Shown here: piece by piece, positions 1 through 5,539 of the stretch
How positions within the stretch are numbered: the stretch's first letter is position 1
Layout of the letters: the number at the start of each line of letters is the position of its first letter
Source of the DNA: Elusimicrobiota bacterium
GTDB lineage: Bacteria; Elusimicrobiota; Endomicrobiia; CG1-02-37-114; JAHJSO01
Direction of reading: 5' to 3'
Assembly (NCBI GenBank): GCA_018830385.1
Contig: JAHJSO010000014.1
Location: forward strand, 1-6,914
DNA length: 6,914 bases
Made by a program: the position numbers and the translations under genes
The notes under the pieces: generated by a model
Databases searched by the model: none
Told to the model about the DNA's origin: nothing
Seen by the model: the letters and a program-made list of their open reading frames with translations, nothing else

Positions 1-587
1 GAAAATCTTTCAAGTTTGAGTGTGGCGGAGATATTTGAATTGCCTGCTTGCCCGTCTAACTTAAAATTGTTGGGCCCCGACATTTCTATCCCCGCATTGC
101 CCATACCGACGCCGGCTGAAAATATTTTTGAAAGACGCCAGGAGAAAAGAAGGTTGAAAGCCCTGTTCCCGACGGTATAGCCGCTCGCACCCTTAACGCC
201 TGCCTTGTCGTATGCGTCAACCTCGGTATCAAAACTGAACGTTTGCACGCCGAAAGATACGTCCCTGTACGGGTATATAAATCCCAAATACGTGCTGCGG
301 ATGTCAGCATAATGGGAGCCGGTGGTAAAGCCCAATTGCGGGTTTTTTGTGAAGGCCGCGGCGCTCGGGTTCCAGTACAGTGCTGAATAATCCAAGCAGT
401 TAGAAACCACTGCCCCGGACAATGCAGTGGCTCTTGCCCCCTGATGGACGAGTAAAAATTCCCCTGAGAAGTCCCTGCGTGAAACTTCTGCGGACAACCC
501 GGACGCCACAATCGGCAAGATACCGCAAAACAGAACCGGAACACTGAAAAATACAAAACAAAAGAATTTGCGTTTCGCGACCATCAT
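1..587 (-). CDS. PorV/UPF0164-like outer-membrane protein, N-terminal part (3' end off the left edge)
   Basis: An open frame begins at the ATG at 587 (a second ATG follows at once at 584) and runs 195 codons to the window edge without a stop. Residues 1-33 form a signal peptide: basic MMVAKRK, a long hydrophobic core, then a likely cleavage near VASG/LSA. Mature residues 50-78 hold the hallmark of this barrel family, GARATALSGAVV followed by DYSALYWNPSAAA. The rest alternates beta strands (GFTTGSHYADIRSTYLGFIYPY, split here by eye) as expected of an outer-membrane barrel. PorV/PorQ/UPF0164 proteins are FadL-like barrels; some serve type IX secretion, but most members have no known role, so no specific function is claimed. 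The gene has its own near-consensus promoter and almost no leader, with no Shine-Dalgarno. A different minus-strand frame (556-86) is also open but shows no family features. Family call strong, role unknown. Confidence 0.85.
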   Translation of the reverse strand, partial: MMVAKRKFFCFVFFSVPVLFCGILPIVASGLSAEVSRRDFSGEFLLVHQGARATALSGAVVSNCLDYSALYWNPSAAAFTKNPQLGFTTGSHYADIRSTYLGFIYPYRDVSFGVQTFSFDTEVDAYDKAGVKGASGYTVGNRAFNLLFSWRLSKIFSAGVGMGNAGIEMSGPNNFKLDGQAGNSNISATLKLERF

Positions 588-598
588 TTTAATACGGT

Positions 599-627
599 AT
601 TATACATATTAAAGAGACGAAAGTCAA
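599..627 (-). promoter_or_regulatory. Sigma-70-type promoter of the porV-like gene
   Basis: On the minus strand, TTGACT (627-622) and a perfect TATAAT (604-599) are separated by exactly 17 bp. The -35 box includes the TGA stop codon (626-624) of the preceding gene. Transcription would start near 592, only about 5 nt before the ATG at 587, so the transcript would be almost leaderless; this fits the lack of a Shine-Dalgarno. Hexamers and spacing are seen directly; activity and start site are inferred. Confidence 0.75.
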
Positions 628-2204
628 GAAAGTGTGATAAAAATCACAAGAACCGATAAAATTAAAAAAATCAGACCCGTTGCGAACTTTACTGCCGCTA
701 TGTGCCTCCTGCCAAACATCTCTATTTTCTCGGATTTAAGGCCGAACAACATTGACATAAAGATAAACATAAGCGGGAGGACGAACATTAAGCAATATAG
801 CCCTAAGTAAAACACCGCCTTCGTCCTGAAATGGCCCACGGAAACCATGTACATTATCGTCGGGAGATAAATCTGCCCCGTGCAGAAAAATTCAAGTAAT
901 GAAATTGCCGCCCCTAATATAAATCCAAAAGGCATGATGTATTTAAGTTTACCGTATTTCTCAACAAGGGCGTATATCTTCCACCTGAAATAATTCGGCA
1001 GTTGAAGAACAACCTTCGCCTGTTTTCCCTGTTCAATCGCCCTGACGGCAAAATAGTCGGAGAAACTGTAATATGACAAAACCAGTGTTATAACCCCGAC
1101 AACCCCGTATATTATTTTTGACACGGCGGATGCCTGCCCTATCGTTGCAAGGACTTTTGATAGCCCCAGTCCGATTAAAAAATAAACAACAAAAGTTCCG
1201 ATAATAAACATTATCCCCGTCCAGAATACCTCAACCGTGCGTCTCTTCTGAATCATTGACAGGTATGCAATCAAAAATACAATCCCCGCGAAGGCGCAGG
1301 GGTTTAAACCGTCAACGAGCCCGGCTACCATCACGGGTAAAATGCCGAGGGAATCAACCCTTTTCTTTATGTCAGCCATCGTAAGACGCTCACCGGTCTC
1401 CGGAGAGCGGCGCTCGTCCTGCATCATCCCAACGGCGCGGATAATTTCTTCTTCAAGTTGCCTGCGGATTTCCGAACTCCCCCCAAGTATTTTCCCGCCT
1501 ATAACAACCGCCGGGAGTTTGTTGTTTTCGTCCCGCAGTTCCTTTTCAACCAGCAGGAACTTTTCGTAATTCTCCGGGTCATTAAGCAAATAACTTTTAA
1601 TGATTATGGCTTTATTATATTTCCTGCTTAAACGTGGGACAGTCGTTTCCTTTAACTCTATACAATACCTGCAGTTCGGGGTGTGGAACATTTCAATTAT
1701 CAATCCGCGTGGGGCTTTCTGGCCGGCATCCTGGACTTCCCCTGCCCGGACCGGCGGGTGCGTTCGGATTTCCGCTGGCTGCGCAATCCCCTCGCCCGAC
1801 TTCCTGCCGGCAATTTCTCCCTCTATCAACCAGGTAACCTGTCCGTTCCGGGGGTCGTTCGTGTCCATAAAAATGTAATATCTTTTCTTTCCCGAATATC
1901 CCGCAGTGTCAAAATTTATTCTGACATTCTTTTTTCCGCCCGGATGGACAGCCAGTCCTGAAACGTCGGTCGTTACGCACTCGCAGGAGGACCTTATTTT
2001 TAATTTGAGGGTTTCGGTGCCTGTATTTGTTATGGTGAGAATTTTTTTTAGGAGTGTTCCTTCTTTTACCCGCTGGAACTCCCAGTAGGCATCAGAAAGC
2101 CCGATGGAGGGGGATGAGATTGCCGCGGTCGCCTCTGGCGACCTCGCAATGACGCATAGAATGGATATAAAAATAATGGTGGGGAGCGTGGTGACGTGTT
2201 TCAC
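624..2204 (-). CDS. DUF1573 / thioredoxin-like / CcdA-DsbD-like fusion membrane protein
   Basis: This 526-residue protein joins three modules. Residues 1-30 look like a signal peptide. Residues 40-130 are a DUF1573 Ig-like domain (ITNTGTETLKLKIRSSCEC, TNDP) with C74 and C76. Residues 167-258 are thioredoxin/glutaredoxin-like, with CRYC (C178, C181) and a likely cis-Pro in LPAVVIGG (P231). Residues 286-526 give about six membrane helices with one cysteine in helix 1 (GLVDGLNPCAF, C303) and one in helix 4 (EFFCTGQIYLP, C441), the CcdA/DsbD-beta pattern that moves electrons from cytoplasmic thioredoxin across the inner membrane. The attached thioredoxin-like domain probably receives them in the periplasm, as DsbD-gamma does. 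The start is GTG, overlapping the upstream stop by 4 nt (GTGA) with no Shine-Dalgarno, so translation is probably coupled. No later Met precedes the DUF1573 domain. Part of the signal peptide is encoded by a dispersed repeat. Domain calls strong; partner unknown. Confidence 0.88.
   Translation of the reverse strand: MKHVTTLPTIIFISILCVIARSPEATAAISSPSIGLSDAYWEFQRVKEGTLLKKILTITNTGTETLKLKIRSSCECVTTDVSGLAVHPGGKKNVRINFDTAGYSGKKRYYIFMDTNDPRNGQVTWLIEGEIAGRKSGEGIAQPAEIRTHPPVRAGEVQDAGQKAPRGLIIEMFHTPNCRYCIELKETTVPRLSRKYNKAIIIKSYLLNDPENYEKFLLVEKELRDENNKLPAVVIGGKILGGSSEIRRQLEEEIIRAVGMMQDERRSPETGERLTMADIKKRVDSLGILPVMVAGLVDGLNPCAFAGIVFLIAYLSMIQKRRTVEVFWTGIMFIIGTFVVYFLIGLGLSKVLATIGQASAVSKIIYGVVGVITLVLSYYSFSDYFAVRAIEQGKQAKVVLQLPNYFRWKIYALVEKYGKLKYIMPFGFILGAAISLLEFFCTGQIYLPTIMYMVSVGHFRTKAVFYLGLYCLMFVLPLMFIFMSMLFGLKSEKIEMFGRRHIAAVKFATGLIFLILSVLVIFITLS
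633..648. promoter_or_regulatory. CRP/FNR-family operator-like palindrome
   Basis: TGTGATAAAAATCACA is an exact match to the CRP-type consensus TGTGA-N6-TCACA, a perfect 6+6 inverted repeat around AAAA. It lies inside the last codons of the preceding gene (encoding part of LVIFITLS), five bp upstream of the -35 box of the porV-like promoter. Its centre is about -48 from the predicted transcription start, between the classic class II (-41.5) and class I (-61.5) positions, so the mode of action is open. No regulator gene is present in the window. Confidence 0.45.
2118..2153 (-). repeat. 36-bp dispersed-repeat copy inside a coding region
   Basis: On the minus strand this copy begins GTCATTGCGAG and ends GCGGCAATC, the same ends as the left arm of the intergenic element at 3697-3730 (GTCATTGCGAG ... 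GTGGCAATC). The centre is a hairpin, GGTCGCC-AGA-GGCGACC. It encodes residues 18-29 (VIARSPEATAAI) of the fusion protein. Its length, 36 bp, is a multiple of three, so the frame is kept, whereas the 34-bp intergenic arm would shift it. Confidence 0.75.
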
Positions 2205-3640
2205 TTAATTATTATTTTTCGCAACGATTTTTTTAGTTCGTCATTATACCGGGTAACCAGTTCTCTCGTCGGCGGGTCGTCTTGGACGTCCTTATTCAGG
2301 ATAACGAACTCGTTTGAGTAAGAAATAATCTTTTTGCCCGGAGGGGGGCCTAACGTAAGTTCCAGCCGTCCGACCCTGTGGCCGTTTTCTCCACTCTGGA
2401 CAATAATTGTATTGCCGACTTTAAGCGGGTCCTTGTGAAATGTCTGTGAATGCCCGCCGATTATTACATCAATACCGGGAATCTCTTCTGCTATTTTGCG
2501 GTCAGTGTCGTCCCCGCAGTGCGAGAGTAAAACGACCATGTCCGCCTCTTTACGGATTTCGGGGATCGTTTGTTTTAGGTACTCAATGTAATCAGATGTC
2601 TTGATTTGTTTGGTTTTATCGTCCGGGAATAAATCAAATACAGATGAATCAATCACCGAAATAAAAACAATACTTACCGGGCCGATTTGCTTCAGGAGAT
2701 ACGGTTCCGCTAATGGATAACACAATTTGTCGTCGCAGGTCTGAATATTTGAGGCGATAAACGGCAGCCTTTTTATATTCTTCATTAAAAAGTCGGCGCC
2801 ACAGATGAATTCCTGGTCACCGACGCCCACGGCATCGTAACCGATTGATTCCATGATTTTCAGGCAGTACTCTGCAAGTATTTTGTTTTCTCTCGGCGGG
2901 AAGGTATCGCCTGTATCAACCGTCACAGCATCGGGATATCGGGCTTTCAATTTCTTTATCGCAGTTACTCTCCTCACGAGACCCCCGAACGGGTTTTCGG
3001 GGCAATCGCATGACTCCAGGTATCCGTTTGCACTATGGGTGTATATAATATTTATTGTGGTTTTCTTCGTAGAAGCAGAAGGCGAGACGACCGTTTCTTT
3101 CTGCAGCGCCTGTATCGTTTCTTCAAGTATTTTTTCAATATCAGGGTGATACCCCTTTAGGTGTTTTTTTATTATTCCGTCTTTCCCGATGACAAAGGTT
3201 TGTGGGATTTCCGCTTGCCCGTACTTTGTAACTCCGTATTTTCCCCCCGCCCTGTGGCCCAGCGGGTCAATCAACACGGGGATTGTAACCCTGTTTTTTT
3301 TAATCCAGCCTGGGAGTTTGTTTTTGTAATTTTCATCCAATGATATTAAAAATATTTTTACCCCGGACGTGAATTTTTTGTGAATTTTTTCAAGCGCGGG
3401 TAATTCCTTTTCGCATGGCTCGCAGGTGGTATCAAAAAAACTCAGGACTACGACATTATTACCGTCCAGCACGGAGGAAAGGGATACAGGTGCCTCCTGC
3501 CTATCCGGACTGAACACTTCAAGACGGATTGCCGGCGCTTCCTTACCTGCCAGTGTTTTTTTCATGGCAGTCGCCACCGCTACGGATGAAACGGACAAAC
3601 ATAAAACCGCAGACACCGCAATTAAATTAATGGCTTTCAT
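2201..3640 (-). CDS. Secreted TlpA-like thioredoxin / UshA-type metallophosphatase fusion
   Basis: A 479-residue protein with a Sec signal peptide (residues 1-25, ending AVATA). Residues 32-180 are a TlpA/AhpC-type thioredoxin domain: FFDTTCEPCEKELP gives C73 and C76, and AEIPQTFVIG gives the cis-Pro P146. Residues 195-435 are a metallophosphatase domain of the UshA/5'-nucleotidase type: THSANGYLESCDC, VDTGD (D245), GVGDQEF, LLSHCGDD (H374) and IIGGHSQ (H397, Q399). The usual TNDxHG is THSANG and the usual GNHE is GDQE, so several metal and catalytic positions differ, and a C211-D-C213 motif stands beside them. The nucleotide-binding C-terminal domain of UshA is absent. A perfect AGGAGG lies 8 nt before the ATG. 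It overlaps the CcdA-like gene by 4 nt, which suggests that protein keeps the CEPC site reduced. Fold confident; phosphatase activity and substrate not established. Confidence 0.87.
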   Translation of the reverse strand: MKAINLIAVSAVLCLSVSSVAVATAMKKTLAGKEAPAIRLEVFSPDRQEAPVSLSSVLDGNNVVVLSFFDTTCEPCEKELPALEKIHKKFTSGVKIFLISLDENYKNKLPGWIKKNRVTIPVLIDPLGHRAGGKYGVTKYGQAEIPQTFVIGKDGIIKKHLKGYHPDIEKILEETIQALQKETVVSPSASTKKTTINIIYTHSANGYLESCDCPENPFGGLVRRVTAIKKLKARYPDAVTVDTGDTFPPRENKILAEYCLKIMESIGYDAVGVGDQEFICGADFLMKNIKRLPFIASNIQTCDDKLCYPLAEPYLLKQIGPVSIVFISVIDSSVFDLFPDDKTKQIKTSDYIEYLKQTIPEIRKEADMVVLLSHCGDDTDRKIAEEIPGIDVIIGGHSQTFHKDPLKVGNTIIVQSGENGHRVGRLELTLGPPPGKKIISYSNEFVILNKDVQDDPPTRELVTRYNDELKKSLRKIIIK

Positions 3641-3648
3641 TTAGAAGT

Positions 3649-3654
3649 CCTCCT
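3649..3654 (-). promoter_or_regulatory. Perfect Shine-Dalgarno (AGGAGG)
   Basis: AGGAGG stands 8 nt upstream of the ATG at 3640 and fixes the start of the thioredoxin-metallophosphatase gene. It is the only strong Shine-Dalgarno in front of a gene start in this window. Confidence 0.9.
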
Positions 3655-3694
3655 GGTGTCCCTTAAATCTCTTGACATTTGAATACCCATTGGA

Positions 3695-3793
3695 TTGTCA
3701 TTGCGAGCGACCGAAGGGAGCGTGGCAATCCCCTTGTCTTATGGGTTTGCTTCGGCTTCGCCTCGCAACCGCTAACGCTCCTCGCAATGACAA
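3695..3793. repeat. Composite palindromic dispersed repeat (MITE/REP-like)
   Basis: A ~99-bp element has perfect 13-bp terminal inverted repeats, TTGTCATTGCGAG at 3695-3707 and its complement at 3781-3793. The left arm (3697-3730) ends GTGGCAATC; the right arm, read on the minus strand, starts GTCATTGCGAGGAGCG and contains further GCGAGGCGAAGCC-type sub-repeats. It fills most of the 170-bp gap between rpe and the thioredoxin-metallophosphatase gene and encodes no protein of its own. A related 36-bp copy sits in the coding region at 2118-2153. Repeats with these ends are common in several bacterial phyla and usually lack a transposase. It might act as a transcript-stabilising or attenuating hairpin, but it has no U-tract of a terminator. 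Confidence 0.8.
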
Positions 3794-3810
3794 CCAAATG
3801 TAAAGATCTG

Positions 3811-4488
3811 TCAGGAACACCGCACTAGTTTTTTGTAGTCCTCCGCGGGCTTCCCGCGGCCGAATATTGAATTCCCGCACACAAGGACGTCGGCGCCTGC
3901 CGAAACCGCAGGGCCGATTGTCTTTTCGTTTATACCGCCGTCCACCTCTATCAAACATTTACAGTTGTTTTTATCAATATATTCCCTTAAACTCTTTATT
4001 TTCTTTAATGCCCCTGGCATAAACTCCTGTCCGCCAAACCCCGGCTCAACCGACATCACCAGTACCAGATCCAACTCACGGATAAACGGATAAATAGCCG
4101 AAACAGGCGTAGATGGCTTTATTGACATGCCAGCCTTTTTATTGAGCCGTTTGATTTTGCGGACAAGCCCGGCTGGGCCACCATGTCCACTTTGCCCGCC
4201 CGGCAAACCCGCCTCAAGATGGAACGTAATGTAATCCGCCCCGCTGTCCGAAAAGTCGTTTATATATCTGTGCGGCTCCTTTATCATCAGGTGGACGTCA
4301 AATACGGACGAGCTCTCCCGCCTCAAAGACCTTATAACACAACTGCCGAAGGTTATGTTCGGGACAAAATGCCCGTCCATAACGTCCATATGAAAAATAC
4401 GGGCGCCTTCTGCTTCCAACTGCCTTATCTGTCTGCCGAGGGCTGAAAAATCAGCGCTGAGTATGGATGGCGCTATTTGTACACTCAC
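3811..4488 (-). CDS. rpe: Ribulose-phosphate 3-epimerase
   Basis: Interconverts D-ribulose 5-phosphate and D-xylulose 5-phosphate in the cytoplasmic pentose-phosphate pathway. The 225-residue TIM barrel carries all the family hallmarks: APSILSADF (6-14), HMDVMDGHFVPN (33-44) with metal ligands H33 and D35, FDVHLM with H66, the phosphate-loop region MSVEPGFGGQEF (145-156), and EVDGGI (181-186) with D183. D35 and D183 are the expected acid-base pair. An insertion of about 8 residues relative to E. coli Rpe lies after HLEAG (GLPGGQSGHGGPAG, 94-107), yet total length is normal. The start is GTG overlapping the PASTA gene stop as GTGA; AGAGG (4503-4499) stands 10 nt before it, so translation is probably coupled or reinitiating. 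A repeat element separates it from the next gene. Confidence 0.97.
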   Translation of the reverse strand: MSVQIAPSILSADFSALGRQIRQLEAEGARIFHMDVMDGHFVPNITFGSCVIRSLRRESSSVFDVHLMIKEPHRYINDFSDSGADYITFHLEAGLPGGQSGHGGPAGLVRKIKRLNKKAGMSIKPSTPVSAIYPFIRELDLVLVMSVEPGFGGQEFMPGALKKIKSLREYIDKNNCKCLIEVDGGINEKTIGPAVSAGADVLVCGNSIFGRGKPAEDYKKLVRCS

Positions 4489-5471
4489 AGGTCTCTTTCC
4501 TCTATCAGAACGTTGTTGAGGAATATCCTTATTTTCGCTTTGCCTTTTCTCTGGACCGGCAAATCAATCTTACTGCCGGGCTGCTGTAGTCCCTCAAATA
4601 TTTTTCTTTCGCCGTCGCCGTCAATCAGGACGACCCTGACCCTCTGCTCCTTTGACCCCTGCGGCACCTCATAATGAATCCCGGGCGGCAATTTTTGAAA
4701 TACCTTTCCCTCTCCCGGAATGCCGGCGGACCCGGCAATGGACCCGGTGGCGGACCCGGCGACGGTAATAATAACGGGTATGTCCTGAGTAAGCATGGTG
4801 TCGGGCTGGGGTTCCTGTCCGATTACGCTGCCCTGCACTGTGTCCCCCGGGAAATCGTTCTTCTCAACAATCTCCGGATTTATGCCCTTTCCCCCGGCCC
4901 AGACCCTAACCTCTGCGACGTCCATCCCGGTGAAGTTGGGCATAAGTATTATGCCTTCGGGCGGCGGGCCTAGTGAGACGGTAATGTCCACCGGGGTATT
5001 TTTTGCCACTATCGTATCCGGTTCGGGGGACATTGAAATTACAATGTTTTTGTCGTACCTGATTGAATATACAGTGTTTTTTGAGCCGACGCCCAGATGT
5101 CTCTGCCTTAACACCATCGCTGCCGACTTGTCCCTCTGGCCGACGATATCGGGCACAAACACCACATCGCCTCCCATACTGAGCGTAACCTTTATCATTT
5201 TCCCGGACCTCACCGTCATCCCGGCAGAAGGGTCCTGCTTCATCACGGCGCCCGTTGGTACCGACGGGTTGAACTCGTCGCCTGTTTTTATCATGCCGAG
5301 ACCGGCCGCAGACAGGATATTAATGGCCTGTTCCAGCGGTCTATCCTGAATCTTCGGAACAATCACCTCGTCCCTGCTGTGGACAAGCGCCTCTATCGTC
5401 CAGTTTAACAGAAAATACATCGCCACCAGCGAGACAATTGATATAACGGAGTACTCAATGTATTTTTTCAT
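4485..5471 (-). CDS. Membrane-anchored protein with three PASTA domains
   Basis: A 328-residue protein with one N-terminal membrane helix (residues 7-28, after MKKYIEY), so the rest should lie outside the cytoplasm. Three PASTA domains follow, at about 35-99, 102-168 and 174-237. Each shows the pattern VPxIxG/DR, a helix, then a GxVxxQxPxxxxxVxxxxxIxxxVS-type strand (for example FVPDIVGQRDKSAAMV). An Ala/Gly/Ser linker (237-250) leads to a C-terminal region (258-328) that looks beta-rich (RVRVVLIDGDGERKIFEG) and that I do not recognise. PASTA domains bind peptidoglycan or muropeptides in Stk/PknB kinases and class B PBPs, but there is no kinase or transpeptidase domain here; a cell-wall role is inference. 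It shares an operon with rpe. No Shine-Dalgarno is present; the ATG follows a -10-like box by 6 nt. Confidence 0.88.
   Translation of the reverse strand: MKKYIEYSVISIVSLVAMYFLLNWTIEALVHSRDEVIVPKIQDRPLEQAINILSAAGLGMIKTGDEFNPSVPTGAVMKQDPSAGMTVRSGKMIKVTLSMGGDVVFVPDIVGQRDKSAAMVLRQRHLGVGSKNTVYSIRYDKNIVISMSPEPDTIVAKNTPVDITVSLGPPPEGIILMPNFTGMDVAEVRVWAGGKGINPEIVEKNDFPGDTVQGSVIGQEPQPDTMLTQDIPVIITVAGSATGSIAGSAGIPGEGKVFQKLPPGIHYEVPQGSKEQRVRVVLIDGDGERKIFEGLQQPGSKIDLPVQRKGKAKIRIFLNNVLIEERDL
4722..4763 (-). repeat. Short GC-rich repeat encoding an Ala/Gly/Ser linker
   Basis: GCCGGGTCC or a close variant (ACCGGGTCC) recurs three times, with two 12-bp units in tandem, encoding VAGSATGSIAGSAG (residues 237-250) between the third PASTA domain and the C-terminal region. 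It is probably a flexible linker prone to slipped-strand length change in whole 12-bp (four-residue) steps, which would keep the frame. Confidence 0.6.
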
Positions 5472-5477
5472 AGTAAC

Positions 5478-5507
5478 ATTTTATTTTCGCTGAAAACACT
5501 TTTTCAA
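5478..5507 (-). promoter_or_regulatory. Candidate promoter of the PASTA-rpe operon
   Basis: TTGAAA (5507-5502) and TAAAAT (5483-5478) are separated by 18 bp on the minus strand, in the 68-bp gap after the barrel gene. The -10 box ends 6 nt before the ATG at 5471, which would put the transcription start at about the start codon, giving a leaderless mRNA. This agrees with the missing Shine-Dalgarno. The AT-rich context makes a chance match possible, and readthrough from the barrel gene is the alternative. Confidence 0.4.
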
Positions 5508-5539
5508 CACTCTCATATTACCAAAAAAAACCCGGTTTG

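Noticed and set aside
86..556. Minus-strand open frame of 156 codons
   Set aside because: It is a different frame across the start of the porV-like gene. It has no family motifs, while the overlapping frame from 587 has a signal peptide and the GARATALSG and ALYWNP hallmarks.
1342..2088. Cluster of plus-strand open frames
   Set aside because: All are antisense to the DUF1573-thioredoxin-CcdA gene, overlap each other, and show no protein features.
3655..3810. Promoter for the thioredoxin-metallophosphatase gene
   Set aside because: No -35/-10 pair with acceptable spacing was found on the minus strand; readthrough from rpe remains possible.
3843..3859. Perfect hairpin CCGCGGG-CTT-CCCGCGG
   Set aside because: It lies inside rpe, encodes conserved-looking GRGKPAE, and is not followed by a U-run; most likely a GC-rich codon coincidence.
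3698..3958. Minus-strand open frame of 86 codons
   Set aside because: Its C-terminus is translated dispersed repeat and the rest overlaps rpe out of frame; its high Arg content is a frame artefact.
4795..5349. Plus-strand open frame of 184 codons
   Set aside because: It is antisense to the PASTA gene, whose three domains account for the coding signal; no recognisable domain or ribosome-binding site.
5468..5479. Three-codon frame (ATG TTA CTA TGA) overlapping the PASTA start
   Set aside because: It has no ribosome-binding site and would lie at or before the predicted transcript start; short ATG...TGA strings occur often by chance.
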